NCBI RefSeq assembly: GCF_001641265.1
Contig: NW_020167562.1
Span: 17,236-81,235 of the forward strand
Source of the DNA: Pseudogymnoascus destructans
Taxonomy: Eukaryota; Ascomycota; Leotiomycetes; Thelebolales; Thelebolaceae
Length of the DNA stretch: 64,000 nt
Direction: 5' to 3'
This document shows positions 8,331-20,773 of the stretch, in pieces; positions within the stretch are counted from its first letter, which is position 1; every line of letters starts with the position of its first letter. The notes under the pieces are model-generated. The model ran no database searches and was not told the DNA's origin. It worked only from the letters and a program-made list of their open reading frames with translations. Made by a program: the position numbers and the translations under genes.

Positions 8331-11300
8331 ATGTCGAATCGTCCCGCCATCTTTTCGCCGCTCGCCCTCGCTCGACTCCCCAACTACCAGAACGACCCGG
8401 CCGTCGCTCACTCTTCATCATCCAGGGAAAAGCAGGACGATACCGACCACGTCTCTCGCCAATTGGTCCATCTCGGCCTGCTCAGGCCGAAACACATCGC
8501 CGCCAGAGACAGGATCGTCCGGGGGCCTGGCGCCGCCGAGGCCTACCCAAAGAAGAGTTAGTACCCTTTTTACCATCTTGGCTGCTCTCTAGCAGAACCA
8601 CTCGTCACCCGCCAGACGAGAACACTGCTACCTTCCCTCGACCCCTCAACCGGCGACGCGCGCGTGCCAATTCATTTGCGCTTTTTGCGAGTGGCGAAGA
8701 AGACACGCTAAAAAACCTGCCCAGATACCTCCGTCACGGCGAGGACAGCGCCCGCTCTGCGCCCCCGCCGACCGGCGTCGCTCGATACGAGCCCCTCGGA
8801 GAAGAGCTCCGGCAGCAGCAGCAACTCCTGCGCGAACAATTCGACGACGACCCTCTCCCGAGGCGCCATGACGGGCATGCTGGATACAGATCGGAGCCGC
8901 ACGCGGCGGGAGCGGACGTTTGTGGGGAGCGAGTGCGCCGTGTGCGAGGAGCCGCTGGAGCACACCCTGCGCGGTGAGCGCATCCTGCAGTTCTCCTGCG
9001 CCCACGTCTCCCACGGCGCCTGCTTTTACGAGTACATGAAGCAGTTCGACTCGCGGTATTGCCCGACCTGCAATGCGCCCCTCGGCCTCGACACGAGCCG
9101 CGGCGGAAACGTCTTAGATATTGGTAAGGGTTTCGACCACGGTTTGTTCGCCTTGCCACCTGCTGATATTGGTTCTTTGCATGCAGAAAAGCTAAGTAGT
9201 ATGGTGCGCTCAGTATCTGTCAGCGAACGCGGCTCGGCCGCCCCGACCCCGACACCGTGGGACAGCCAGACGGTGCGTCCACCAAGCTACGAATCCGGCG
9301 CCCGACCAAATCACGACCGCGAACGCGATACCCAGTCACGGAATGGGAGGGAGAGCGCCTCCGGGCACCGAGACGGACGAGATCGGGATGGACGTGAGAG
9401 GGAACGTGACCGAGACGGCAGGGAACCAGAGCGGTATCCCTCGTCGAACGGGGCCCACCGCCGATCAGACAGCGAGGCGACAGGATCCAATGGATACCCC
9501 GATACATCACAGAGCGTCGCGCCCTCACGGCGCCATGACTACGACGTCCAGTCCGTGGAGACGGGCGTCGTCAGCCCGCGCTCTAGCCGCAATCCCATCC
9601 CACCTCCCCTCGTCTCCATCCGTTCCGAGTTTCCCACCCTCAACCGCTCGCGAGCCCAGCAGACCCTCGCCTGCCTCATCACCATCGAGGTGCCAGATAA
9701 TAACTGGAGGCCGGATCCGGAGGATGTGCGCATACCGCCGATGCCCAAGCTGCGCGAGGAGGAGCGGTATGCGAGGCCGCCATCGCCTGTGAAGACGGTG
9801 CCGCGCTTCTACCCGTACGAGTCGCCGGAGGTGCTGGAGGAGATGACCGAGAGCCTGCGGAGTCGTGTGGAGAACTGGCACAGTCTGGACTTTTCAAGGT
9901 GAGTAAGGTGACGCGGGTTTTGATATGGGCAGTATGCTGATGATACAGGTTTGGCAAATTACGACTATACGGCACGATACGCGTGGGGAAGGATAAGGTG
10001 CAGTGGCAGGAGCTGGAGTGTTATCTCTTCTCGGAGATGCTCATCTGCGTCAAGGAGAAGAAGGCCACACCCCTGCAGCAGTGGAGCGACGAGGGGAATG
10101 GGAGGAGGGCGAGCCGGTGCACGCTCAAGGGCTCCATCCTCATCCGGAAGCACCTTGACGGCGTCACGCAGACAGCAGCGGGCGAGACCCTGGGCATGAC
10201 CCAGCGCATAACATCATCTAATCTCACCCCGGCGTCGAATCCCAGGCCGCTCGAGGAGAACACCCTCACCCTCAGCCTCTCCGTCGCTGAGCTTCCGCAA
10301 TTCCACCTCCAGTTCGACAACCTCACCCAGCTCCGCATGTGGCAGCAGGCGCTGCAGGACCTCCACCCCCCAGAGGCGGCATCCAGAAATGGCGCTGATT
10401 ACGACCAGGATGCTGCGTCGGAGGCGGAAGAGGAAGACTGGCGCAGGACACTTCCGAGCTCGAAGCGCGACTCCTCCCTGCATTCGTCTTCGTATGCAAC
10501 AAGATCCGCTACAACGGCACCCACCGAGTACACCAACCACCGCTCCGTGCGCCTCTCCGACCCCATCCACGTTCCAGTTGACATCGTGGTCGTGGTCCCC
10601 GTCTCGTCCTCCATGCAGGGCGTCAAGATCTCTCTTGTGCGCGACGCACTCAACTACATGGTCCAGAGCCTGTGCGAGCGCGACCGCATGGGTCTCGTAA
10701 CCTTTGGCTCGGGCGGTGGCGGTGTGCCCTTGGTGGGTATGACAACGAAGACGTGGAGCGGATGGTCAAACGTCCTCTCCCAGATCAAGCCGGTGGGCCA
10801 GAAGCTGCACCGCGCCGATGTGGTGGAAGGCGCAAACGTCGCAATGGATCTGCTGATGCAGCGGAAAAACAATAACCCCATCGCCACGATCCTGCTCATC
10901 AGCGACGCGTCGACGTCGGATACGGATAGCGTGGATTTCGTGGCGTCCCGCGCCGAGGCGGCCAAGTAAGTTCCCAGGGAATCAAAAACGTGATCACCCG
11001 TACTAACTTACCCCATAGAATCGCAATCCACTCCTTCGGCCTGGGCATGACGCACAAGCCAGATACCATGATCGAGCTGTCCACGCGCACCAAGGCGCAG
11101 TACACGTACGTGAAGGACTGGATGATGCTCCGCGAGTGCCTCGCTGGCTGCCTCGGTTCCCTCCAGACAACCGCGCACCAGAACGTCAAGCTGCGCCTTC
11201 GCCTCCCTGAGGGTTCCCCTGCCAAGTTCGTCAAGATCAGTGGCGCCCTCTCCGTGACCCGCCGCGCCTCGGGCCGCGATGCAGAGGCCTGCCTTGGTGA

Positions 11301-12258
11301 TCTCCGCTTCGGTGACAAGCGCGACGTCCTCGTCCAGCTCGTTATTACCCCCGACGCTGCGTCACCTGACCATCCCCCATCCGACCCATGGGAGACCATC
11401 ATGTCGAACCTCGAAGCGCTCTCCGGCCCGCTCGAAGACACATCCCCGCGCGCCCTCTCTGTCGAGGAGGTCCCGCTCATCCAAGCCGATCTAGCGTGGG
11501 GTGATCTATTACGTCCCAACACCACCACCCACCTCCCCCGCCCTTCATTGCTGGCAATCACCATGCTACCTCCATCGAAGAAATCGGCATCTCCACCAAC
11601 CCCACACATCCCGCCTCACCCCTCCGTCGTCCAGCGCCGCATGGAGCTCCTCACAGCAGACATGCTCACCCGCGCCCTCTCCCTCGTCGCCCGCGCCCAA
11701 CACGACAGCGCTGCCCACCTCCTCACCGAGACACGCTCCATACTCAAGGGTCTCGCCAAGGGCGGCCTCCCACCCATCCCGCCGCCACCTCCTACTGGCG
11801 CACTTCCCATCCTCCCCTTGCCCGGACAGGGCAGGAGTAGCAGGATCCAGGAGGGCAAATCGTCCCCGCCTTCTCTCTCCCCAACCGCGTCCATCGCGCA
11901 CCTCCCACCCCCGCAACCGCCGCCCTCGGCAGCCCTCCCTATCCCGCGCGAGCGCGAGCAAGGCGTCGGCCCCGCGACAGCAGCGGGCATCGACCCAGCT
12001 GTCGTCGCTGCCCTCGACGCGGAACTCGAGGGTAGCCTGGAGTGGATCCACCATCCCGCGGTGTTTGGACGCGATAGCCGCAAGGCTGTCCTCCAGGCTG
12101 TGGGTGTGATTGGGAGCCAGCGCGCGTGGACTACGAGGAGTGCTGTGGAGTCTATGTGGGCGAGGCGTGTGGGTGGTGTGAGGAGGGGGTTGGAAGCGTG
12201 CAGGAATTGGGGGGATGGGGGGGGGGGGGGGTTGGAGGGGGTTAGGGAGGAGAGTTGA
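8331..12258 (+). CDS. RING-PH-VWA domain protein, five exons
   Basis: Exons are 8331-8556, 8725-9123, 9187-9898, 9949-10965 and 11019-12258, giving 1197 aa. Introns have GT-AG ends, the first with GTTAGT...CCCAG and the last with a TACTAAC branch site. A RING-H2 finger spans residues about 146-191 (CAVC, CAHVSHGAC, CPTC). A linker rich in Arg, Asp and Glu follows. A pleckstrin-homology-like domain spans about 446-580 and a von Willebrand A domain about 650-860, then a Pro-rich tail with helical segments. The MIDAS loop reads VPVSSSMQG, with Pro where metal-binding VWA domains have Asp, so metal binding is doubtful. A RING finger suggests ubiquitin E3 activity and the PH domain suggests membrane or protein docking; both are inferences. 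The second intron is 63 nt and free of in-frame stops. The start is chosen as the ATG whose splicing joins the RING frame. Confidence 0.85.
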
Positions 12259-12929
12259 GGGTGACTTTTTGTGTGCGGGGAGTTGGAGTCAAGGGGGAAC
12301 GTATGGGAGGAGATGGAGCATGGTTAATGCGGATGCGGACCAGATGAATTTATTGGATATGAAGGGATGAATACGGGCTGCGATGCGATGAACGGATTTT
12401 TGGAAAAGCCCTGTACGAGACGCGATGTGAATACATCTTTCGACGGAATGGAGTGGGATGGGGGGATTTTTTGGTTGCTTTAGAGAGAAAAAAAGAAAGA
12501 AACACTTACAGTAGTTTAGGTTATACTATACCCCCCCCCCCTTTTTGGTTTCTTGAGCGGGATTTTTTTTAGCAATGTCGTTTTGGCTTGATTTTGGTGT
12601 TGTGTTCTAATGTAATGTGATAGGGTTGGGATTTAGGGTTCGGTGGTGTATTCTTGGGATGGAGAAAGGATGAAAGGAGGGAGAGGGGTTTATTTATATT
12701 CGTCTGTCGGTTTGTTGGAGCCAGCGAGAGAAGATCGTATGAGAAATAATGAGATGAGTGATGGGAGGTTGAGATTTCTGTCGACTTTATACCAAATCTA
12801 CGCATTCCTGAGATTCTTTATTTGTTCTCGTCTTCATACCTTTCTGGTTTACCGTGTATTCTAAAACAACTGAATAATCTGACAGATAACACCTCGCCCA
12901 TCTCAGGACACAGACGCCCCACCCCAACC
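12259..12929. other. Intergenic region between convergent genes
   Basis: This holds the two 3' flanks of the RING-PH-VWA gene (+) and the serine hydrolase gene (-). Homopolymer tracts (C at about 12531-12540, T at 12541-12570) are visible. No gene is seen. Confidence 0.6.
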
Positions 12930-14276
12930 TCACAACTTCGAACCTGACGGCGCCGCCAACCCATACACCTCCCTCTCAAACATCTGCTGCATCCGATGAC
13001 TCCTATGATCCCCAAACGGAATCACATTCTCCGCATAAAACAAACTCAACCCACTCCTCCGATCAATCGTCCACAACAAATTCGGCAACCCGCTCCACGT
13101 CATCGTCCCCGCTTTCAACCCCGTCCCCTCATCATCGCTGAGCACGAGGAGCCCACCGAGTCCGAAATTCAGCTTCGTTCCGGATTTCCGGCTCGTGAAG
13201 GTTTCGGTCTCGGCGAGTGCGTCGTTGTGGATAGTTAGTGCGCGCCGACCACCGGGGGGGAGTTGGGGGGTGAACATCTCATCGATCGTCGTACCCTTCA
13301 ACAACTTTCCGTCGGAGGCGCATATCGAGGTGAGGATCTTGAGATACTCGACTGCAGACCCGATTGCGCCGCCGCCGCCGAATTCGTCCTTGCAGGGGTC
13401 TTCGTACACTTTATCGTCTGTCCATTCGATTTTTTCCCCGCCGGTGGAGGGTTTACTCCATACCTTCTTCCGCGCCCCGCGCTTGGTCATGGTGACCAGT
13501 CTCCGCCTCACCTCGGGCTTCAGCTCCTGGTGGAAGGTTATGTTTTTGATTCCTAGGGGATCCCAGATGTGCGACTGCATGTACGCTTCCAGTGAGGTGT
13601 TGGTGAGGCGCATGACCAGCACGCCGGCCCAGTCGAGCCCGGTGCCGTATTCCCAGCTTGTGCCGGGCTCGAAGAGGAGGGGGGAGCTGATGCGTTGGAT
13701 GATTGGGGAGGTGGCGTCGCCGGCGCGGGGCGGGGCGAGGGTTTTAAAGAGGCGGGCGAGGAGAGGGTTCATGCCGTAGTAGCCGAGGCCGGCAGTGTGG
13801 GTTAGGAGGTGGCTGGTTTGGGTGTTAGAGTGAGTTGGGGGTGGAAGTATGAGATGGGGGGGAGGGTTACCGGAGAGTTATTTTGTTCTTGGCGGGCGTG
13901 AGAATAGGTTCATTTGTCTCTTCATTGAAGCCGGTGAGGATCTGGATATCCTTTAATTCCGTCAAGACTGTTGATACATCGTCGTCTAATTGGATCTCCC
14001 CCCGCTCAACGCACTGCATGGCCGCGATGGTGGTCATGAGTTTTGTGCAGGAGGCCAGGATGAAGGTTGCGTTGATGTCAATCTTCTCCCCTGGGGACTT
14101 CATCCCAAAGGCTTTTTCATACTTGAATTTCCCTGTCGTGGGGCAGTTAGTTGGAGTTTAGCATGTGAACCGGGTTTTTCATTTCACTCACCTGTTGTAT
14201 CGCTGGCTAATAGGACAACACCGGGGAGATCTCCCGCTGCGCACGCTTGCTGGAATTGTTCGTCTAGAGAGGACAT
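12930..14276 (-). CDS. Beta-lactamase-like serine hydrolase/transesterase
   Basis: Three exons on the minus strand (14276-14192, 14132-13871, 13812-12930) encode 409 aa. Introns of 59 and 58 bp have GT-AG ends, and both junctions restore conserved text: YEKAFG after the first and HLLTHTAGLGY after the second. The nucleophile motif SxxK is seen as SCTK (Ser56, Lys59), and the second active-site motif is YGTG (Tyr171) in WEYGTGLDW. This is the PF00144 family, which includes class C beta-lactamases, EstB-type esterases and LovD-like acyltransferases. No signal peptide is evident, so a cytosolic enzyme is likely. Length and motifs look intact. Substrate cannot be deduced, and no biosynthetic cluster surrounds it. 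The ATG lies two codons before SLDEQFQQACAAGDLPG, a typical family N-terminus. Confidence 0.88.
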
Positions 14277-16054
14277 GTTAAGTTATTTATGAGTATGGAT
14301 TTACAACACAAGAAGCTGGCCTTTTAAGAGTACATCAGATTCGCGTCGGCGGGTGGTTACCCCGCCCCGCGTTGCTTACCCCACAAGGTGACCGCCGAGA
14401 TCCCGCCTCGGTTAAGCCGAGGAGCACGCCACTGAAGTGGAAGGCAGGTGGAAGTCATGAGGCAGCCATTTGAAGGTGATGACTCTCCGACGTTTTGGAT
14501 ACAGTTGTCATCAAGATTAGGTCTGGTAAGGCGGAACTTTGTTTGTAGATCTATGGGAGGGGGTGTTGCTTTGCTGACATATTAAAGTAACAGCGGGGAT
14601 TCGTCAGTGACTGATTTTAACCTTGCCGAAAAGCGATACTCGTCGTGACCAAATTTTCGCTTCGCTCAAGGTAAATGAGCGGAAGCGATGTGCGCGGTTT
14701 CGCAATATGTAGGCTATAAGTACCACTACATAGTAATTTGTATGTAAAGGTACATAAACCAATCATTGTAAGAAATTATCACTTCATCACTCCCACGCTC
14801 ACTCCCACGCTCACTCCCACACTCACTCCCACACTCACTACCACGCTCACTCACGCACTCACTCTCAGCAGCTTCTGAGTCCCGAATTGGGTCCCGATCC
14901 TCTAGAGGAATTGGGTTGCCAGCTCGAAGAAGAGCTTTTATCCTCTTTTTCTAGAGGCGCTCTGCCCTCCGGGCCTCAACCCCAGCTCTTTTGAGCTGGT
15001 TATTAGCCTGGTTCTAGCCTAGCGGGCTACCCGGGCTTCTTTGGTTGCAAGCTTCTAGGCTTGAAGCTCGGCTTTCTAGGCCCGAAGCTCGTGAGCGTGA
15101 GCAGCTTGGAGCTCACCTCCGAACTGAAGCTTGGCCCGGCTTCAGCTTGCCCGCTTCTTCGACTCCTCAACCTAGCGCCGAATAGCCCGTAGGTCGTGTT
15201 CTTAGAGCTGGCCGCCTACTACAACCTCTTCGGTTCTAGTAAGCCAATTATAGTAGCTCTATTTTAAGGGGCTACTAAAGCCCTCTGAAACCCGGTGTTT
15301 CTAGTACTGTAGCCCCTCTTCTACAGCCCGAAAAGTAGAGGGTTTACGTGTAGAACCCGTATTCTGTGCCGGGAATCACGATGAGGAATCTGAATCGTGT
15401 TTTCAGCCACACCCATGACTAAGCCCTAACCCTCTTTCGTACCGAACCAAGACGTGATGCCCCACGCTCCCGTAGATTGCAGTTGAGCCTCAATATCAAA
15501 ATCCGATGGTGAATTGAAGCTGTAGCCCGTACGCTTCAATGCAATGCCAAATATGCACACACCGAACGATTGAGCGCTCGTTGCGTTACGGCCGAAGCTG
15601 TTGTAGAAGTAATGGCTCCTATTGGTCAACTTATAGAGGTAGCAAGCATAAAGGTAAGCTGGCTCTACACAATCTTGTGATGACTAATCTAGTTTTCTAT
15701 ACACTCACCCCCCTTCCGTTCTAACCAACACCTTGATCCTCCCAACTGGATAACTCTGCTTACCACATAATGCCCTTAAGAAACAATGCCTACGTGCTAA
15801 TCTATGCAACTCTAACCCCTAGCTCACTAACTCCGGCCTAATCTGCCTATGCCTATAAGCGCCTAAGAACACCTGCCATACCCCTTTCCTTCATCATTCC
15901 ATGCCTAGTAATGCTCAAAGGCAAGCATTCTCATTACACAATCCTTGTTCTATGTTCTGCTTCTTAATGGTCTCTTTATGCATCTCTACAATCTCCTAGA
16001 GCTCCCTCTAGGAGTGCTGTGCAAGTTTCTAAAGACTGCCTATACGGGCCTTAA
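14277..16054. other. Unassigned region with microsatellite and possible old repeat
   Basis: A (CACTCCCACGCT)-type tandem array lies at 14788-14875. From about 14880 to 15420 the sequence has repeated CTTCTAGG/AGCTTGG-like motifs and alternating self-complementary runs, which looks like an old repeat element of unknown class. A short open frame on the minus strand (15426-15629, no ATG) reads TGYSFNSPSDFDIEAQ; I do not recognise it. Nothing else is supportable. Confidence 0.4.
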
Positions 16055-16738
16055 TTGTCATACTGACATTCGTTGCTCTCAGTTTGCTATCAAACTCAAG
16101 AGCAAACTTAGAAATCTGATCCTCAAACCTACAAGTCACCATACATATCTTGGCTTATCACACCAACAACAAGATCAATACTACTCAACGATTGCTGCAA
16201 ACTCTTCTACTACATCTGTTTATGCTACATACATCACGGCATATCATTTGGACACTCATTGAACAAGTTATTAAGAAAATACCCTCCTTAAGGGGGTGGG
16301 CCAATACTACCACATGGCATATCTCTACCAACTAGAGGCCTAGGAACATGAACGATAGCTCTAGAAGCTTCTACAACCCTCTATGATTCATTACACGTCA
16401 TCGCTCCTTAGTTACCCACAAGATTGGTTAAGTTATGACATAATTTGTCTATAGGTACTCTGACCTTGGACCTCCTTTTCACTTCCTATAGGCTAGGAAC
16501 CTAGGAGATGGTTCTATGAAATTCTCTTATGTCGACTACAGTTACCAAGCCTGGTTAGTCATGGAAAGTCTTGGAAAATGAGAGAACTACACTCCTTTAG
16601 CATAAATAGGATTGCCTTCCTTAAGAAAGGGCAAGCAGACAATACAGTAAATCGACTATCACATACTTCCACGTCTTTTCCAAGCTTCCAAGCATTGATC
16701 TTGTTACTCCTTGTTTCTGAAAAGTCAGTGAGGTGCTA
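16055..16738 (+). repeat. LTR-C copy, 3' truncated
   Basis: The sequence starts TGTCATACTGACATTCG and follows the LTR-C consensus up to GTCAGTGAGGTGCTAACC, after which it diverges into unrelated AT-rich sequence. The last roughly 230 bp of the LTR are missing. No TSD can be assessed. Confidence 0.85.
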
Positions 16739-17505
16739 ACCTCTGACTTGCTAATTTATAAGCATCTATAAGCAATTACATCAGTAATTTATCTTATCCT
16801 ATCTTATCTTATTGCAACTTAGTCATAATTAGGTGATGTATATACCTAAATAGGTTAAATTCATTTTCTAACTCATTAACTCATGAGTCTACTCTAGTTG
16901 GTGAGTTTGAGTTTGAGTACAGGTCTAAACTCAACTCAATGAGTTGAGTTTGGTTTCAAACTCATGAGTCTACTCGAATTGCTAACCCTGGGCACATTTG
17001 GTATTGCTTTGATTGCGGGACTAAGGCTGGTAAAGATCACAGAAGCTTTGGATCTGGTGAAGCGATATGGGAGCATCTCAATAGCTGTCACAACTACAAT
17101 TATGAGCTCCATAAAATCAAACTTGAGCTATGAGAATGATAGTGTAGATTTGATATGACAGTGCCAACGAAGGCTCACATAGCCAATGGTCTGCATTGTC
17201 ATGCTGGGCTCTGCCATGCAAATTTGAAGACATAGAGATGATCAATTTAGAATTAGACCTTATCCGATGCGCTTCATCATCATATGTACAAGATCTCTGG
17301 AGAAAGGCCCCCCTTGCTCAAGTAATTGGTCAAACTCAAGAGAGCGAATTATATTTGTTACCTCACATGTGAGATACTCCATTACAAGAGATCGCAGTAG
17401 TCCACAACTTCGTATATTAGATAGATCCATGGATACGCAGCCCCTCAATTTAGAGAGGGGCCTGCGAGGCTTGATCAGCATGGGCCGGGCCAAAAGCTGA
17501 ACCTT
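16739..17505. other. AT-rich stretch with one unrecognised minus-strand frame
   Basis: Stretches of TTATC and TGAGTT repeats fill 16780-16980. On the minus strand a frame with coding-like text (LLARPMLIKPRRPLSKL) runs from about 17510 to 17260. Its first residues come from the hAT2 end, so it would be a fragment of something cut by that insertion. I do not recognise it. Confidence 0.35.
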
Positions 17506-18319
17506 TCTGACAGCAGTGTTCAGCACGGATCGTGGATGACCCGAGCTGATCCGGATACTGATCTGGATATATCCTATCCGCCATAATTATGATCTATCCG
17601 TACGATCCGAGGATATATCCGGATCTTACAGATATTGCAAAAGTTGCCAAGAGTTGCCAAGGCCACATAGTAGACGTAGAATTGATTCTGTAATATCAGT
17701 TCAAATACCATCGTAATGATTATAGTAAAAATAGAGTGTTTTAGCAGTCTCCGACAGGCTCTGGCTTTACATTGCCTGATCAGGCCATGCCAAGCTGACC
17801 TAGAATATATTAGTATTAGAGCATACATAACCCTGTTTAGTGCTTACTGTAGTCCACTGTAAGGCCTAAATAGGCAATTCTAAAATGAGTTGGAATCGAG
17901 GCTTTGAAAAGTTGTGATCTTCATGATTTTCGTGAGTTCACCTATGACATGACGAGGGAAATTACTAGTAAATTGTATGTAATTCCCCATTCCGGCCATA
18001 CCCCATAAGGCGTTCCCTTTGTAGTCCCCTATGTGACTAGAGCCCTTTGTTCCCTCTGTAGAATACTGGCCTTTGATAAATTTTTCTACTTTAGTAAGTG
18101 CTTTGGAACTGGGCGGGTAGGGGGAGAGGTGGTCGCAACCGGAAAAAGATACATCGCGGTATGTCTATTGCCATACAGATATATATGTAAATGTACCCTT
18201 TTGTGACTGCCACCACTGCAAATTACCCCTATTTGACCACCACTTTCGTTATAAAATATCTTTTGCAACGTAGCTACTATATTACTTCAATTCAGAGGTA
18301 GTTATAGTAATTAGATCTA

Positions 18320-19496
18320 ATGTCTAATACCAAAGACCTAGAACTGATTGCGATTGCTACTTGTGCTACTGTTCTGGTTATTCGGCATAATCGCCGTCGT
18401 CAATACCATCGGTGGCTCTTACGACAGTTATATACAACTCAACGCCCATAGACTCGACTTACTTACGAGTATGATAAGTTCAACTGGAGCTTACGGGCAT
18501 GGGGTAGCCATACTCCTGGATGGGTAGCTCATAAATTCCAGTAGGCTTTTAGGTTATAACTCTATATGGTTCTTATTACTCACAGTTAACAGATTTTCCA
18601 TTGACGAAATAGCTCGGCTTGTGCCACTGCTAAAGCTTCATACAATAGTCTGGAGTAGGCAGGTAAACCCAGACCCAGAGACTGCTCTTTGCGTAGTCTT
18701 GGCCCATCTTGCGTATCCAGGGCGTTGGACAATCTGTGTTGACCTTTTTGGACGGTCTCAGGCATGGCTTTCAATAGTCTTTAACGACGTAATGGGTCAC
18801 TTGGTACACGAATTTGAAGGCTTAGTAGAATGGCACCCATACCTTACATACAACAAGCTACTAAGCTTTGAAGAGGCTATAGCAGATAGCGGTGGCTGTA
18901 GCCAAATATGGGGGTTTGTCGATGGTACATTCCAAGGGTTTTGCCGACCAGCAGGAGACTCGGAAGTCCAGCGGCTATGGTATTCTGGATATAAGAAGAA
19001 GCACGGAATGCACTTCCAGGCTGTTGTAACTCCTGATGGACTTGTATCATCCTTGATTGGGCCGTATAATGGACCAGCTAACGACTGGCGTATTTGGGGG
19101 GAATCAGGCTGCGTTGAAAGGATTCGGCATATTATGGATGGTAAACAGGAGTTATACCTATATGGAGACCCAGCTTACCGGTGTACGGAATGAATTATGG
19201 CTCCGTATACTTGTGCGCATGGCTACCGATATCTTCCTTCTAAGGAGAAGCAGTTTAATGCTTCTCTATCATCTGTGAGAATTGCAGTTGAAAATGCCTT
19301 TGGATTAACGCAATAGTTATGGACGTACGCAGCTTTTGATAAAGGGCTACAGTCACAGTCGCAGCTTGTAGCAGCTCACTTTAAAGCTGTGATACTATTT
19401 ACGAACTGTTATACTTGTATACGGGGTAACTTGATTGGAACGAGGTTTCTGGTGCCTCCACCAACAGTAGAGGAACATCTTCTTTGTACTAGCTAG
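18320..19496 (+). pseudogene. Harbinger DDE nuclease (DDE_Tnp_4-like), degenerate
   Basis: Reading starts at ATG 18320 and is interrupted by stops at about 18450, 18540 and 19191 and by TAG near 19315. Conserved blocks are RFSIDEIARLVPLLKLH, ETALCVVLAHLAYPGRW, WGFVDGTFQGFCRP (first Asp), YSGYKKKHGMHFQA, GPYNGPANDW (second Asp region), LYLYGDPAYR (third catalytic region), SSVRIAVENAFGLTQ and TNCYTCIRGNLIG. These are hallmarks of fungal PIF/Harbinger nucleases. The order is complete, so loss of function comes from point changes rather than truncation. Confidence 0.82.
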
Positions 19497-20248
19497 GATA
19501 TATATGTATTAGTTGACTCTATCCAACCCTCTACCCCGTTATATTCACTACTATCCGTACTTTCAAGTGGAAAGCTTCATCGGATAGGCCCATGTAATGC
19601 CTGCTGAAGAAGAGATATTATTGTAGTTTGGCCTTGCTTCAATTTAGCTTGGCCTTCCTATAGTTCCCGGATCTGATGATCGACTTGCTGTAACCGCGAA
19701 GTAATTATAGGATTATCAATGTTCTCGTTCTGACTTTCCTGCTGCCCTCCCTGCCCTCTTGCATTACTCTGTCTATACTGATCCTTCACCATACTCATGA
19801 ACGACTCAAAGACAGATAATACTGGGTCATAAGCCCGTGTTAATTGCTCTTCAAGGAGCAATTGAGTCTGAGACGGTGACAAATTTCAGGGCTGTCTATG
19901 ACAGTGTCTTCCTCAACTACTTGAACGGCCACGAGGAGCTGAAGTTCCTCGTAGTACTGGCGTTGGTGTTTGTAGTAGGGTTGATGTTTCCAGGGGAGTC
20001 AAGTCTATAGAGTGAACACTCTCAGCGCCGTTCTCACTTTGCCTTTCTTCTGCAGAATCATCTAGTATATCCTCGTCATCAGGATAGTCAAAGCCAGAGC
20101 ACACTCGTGCTCTCTGGCCAATGGATCTATTACGACTTTGAGGATAAGTCTGCTGGTGCCTCCGCTTTGTAGCAAGAGCAACGGATAACAAGTGTCAAGT
20201 ATTGAGCGCTCGCTGCGACGAAGTGATAACAGTATTTGCTGCCTCACT

Positions 20249-20773
20249 TCACTGTGTTTCAATCCGCTTTTCCCCAGTAACAACCCCAATCCAGTTATCA
20301 GTTTGGACAGTCAATTCCGACTTGCTATCAGTTTGTGCAGTCCCAAGCCCATCGAGGTATTTCCTTCTCTTGTCGATTTCCCGCTGTACTACTCGGTAGA
20401 GACTCTTGTGGTCTTTACCAGTCTCCCTTTCGAAATAGGCCTGTATATAAGACCAGAATGCAGTCTTCTTCCCTGGTTGAAATGCTTCGGCGTTTCGATT
20501 GCAAAGTTGGAAGAGGACCAGTACTTCGTCCTTCGTTAGGGGCGTCATCTTTGCTTGAGAGCCTTGAGGGTCGCAACTCTCTATGCGCTGCTGGCTTGAG
20601 ACTTGTGATCCTCTAGGCCTTTCGGTATTGAATTGCGCCTCAACTGTAGGCTGAACAGGTAAAGGTGGACTACCCAGATCATCGTCTTCGAAGACAGAGC
20701 GCTGCCGACGACTGGGAAGTAAAGTTCGAGGCTGGTATGCCCGGAATTCAATAGGTTTGGTATGCAATGCCAT
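20249..20773 (-). CDS. Harbinger accessory SANT/Myb-like DNA-binding protein (remnant)
   Basis: A 174-aa frame starts with ATG at 20773. Residues about 75-140 (LTKDEVLVLFQLCNRNAEAF, then FWSYIQAYFERETGKDHKS) are hydrophobic-patterned like a SANT/trihelix domain. Such a protein is the usual second Harbinger gene and helps bring the nuclease to the ends. Downstream on the same strand (to about 19640) coding-like text continues with stops, so the protein was longer. It is convergent with the nuclease gene. Confidence 0.6.
   Translation of the reverse strand: MALHTKPIEFRAYQPRTLLPSRRQRSVFEDDDLGSPPLPVQPTVEAQFNTERPRGSQVSSQQRIESCDPQGSQAKMTPLTKDEVLVLFQLCNRNAEAFQPGKKTAFWSYIQAYFERETGKDHKSLYRVVQREIDKRRKYLDGLGTAQTDSKSELTVQTDNWIGVVTGEKRIETQ

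Noticed and set aside
8561..8592. Alternative 32-bp intron in exon 1 of the RING-PH-VWA gene
   Set aside because: Too short, and it does not connect to the RING frame, whereas the 8557-8724 intron has GTTAGT, a branch-like CTAAA and joins the frame.
7566..8977. Long open frames across the G-rich and C/T-rich tracts before the RING-PH-VWA gene
   Set aside because: They are products of strand-biased low-complexity sequence, occur on both strands at once, and have no domain. The part after 8560 is an out-of-frame shadow of exon 2.
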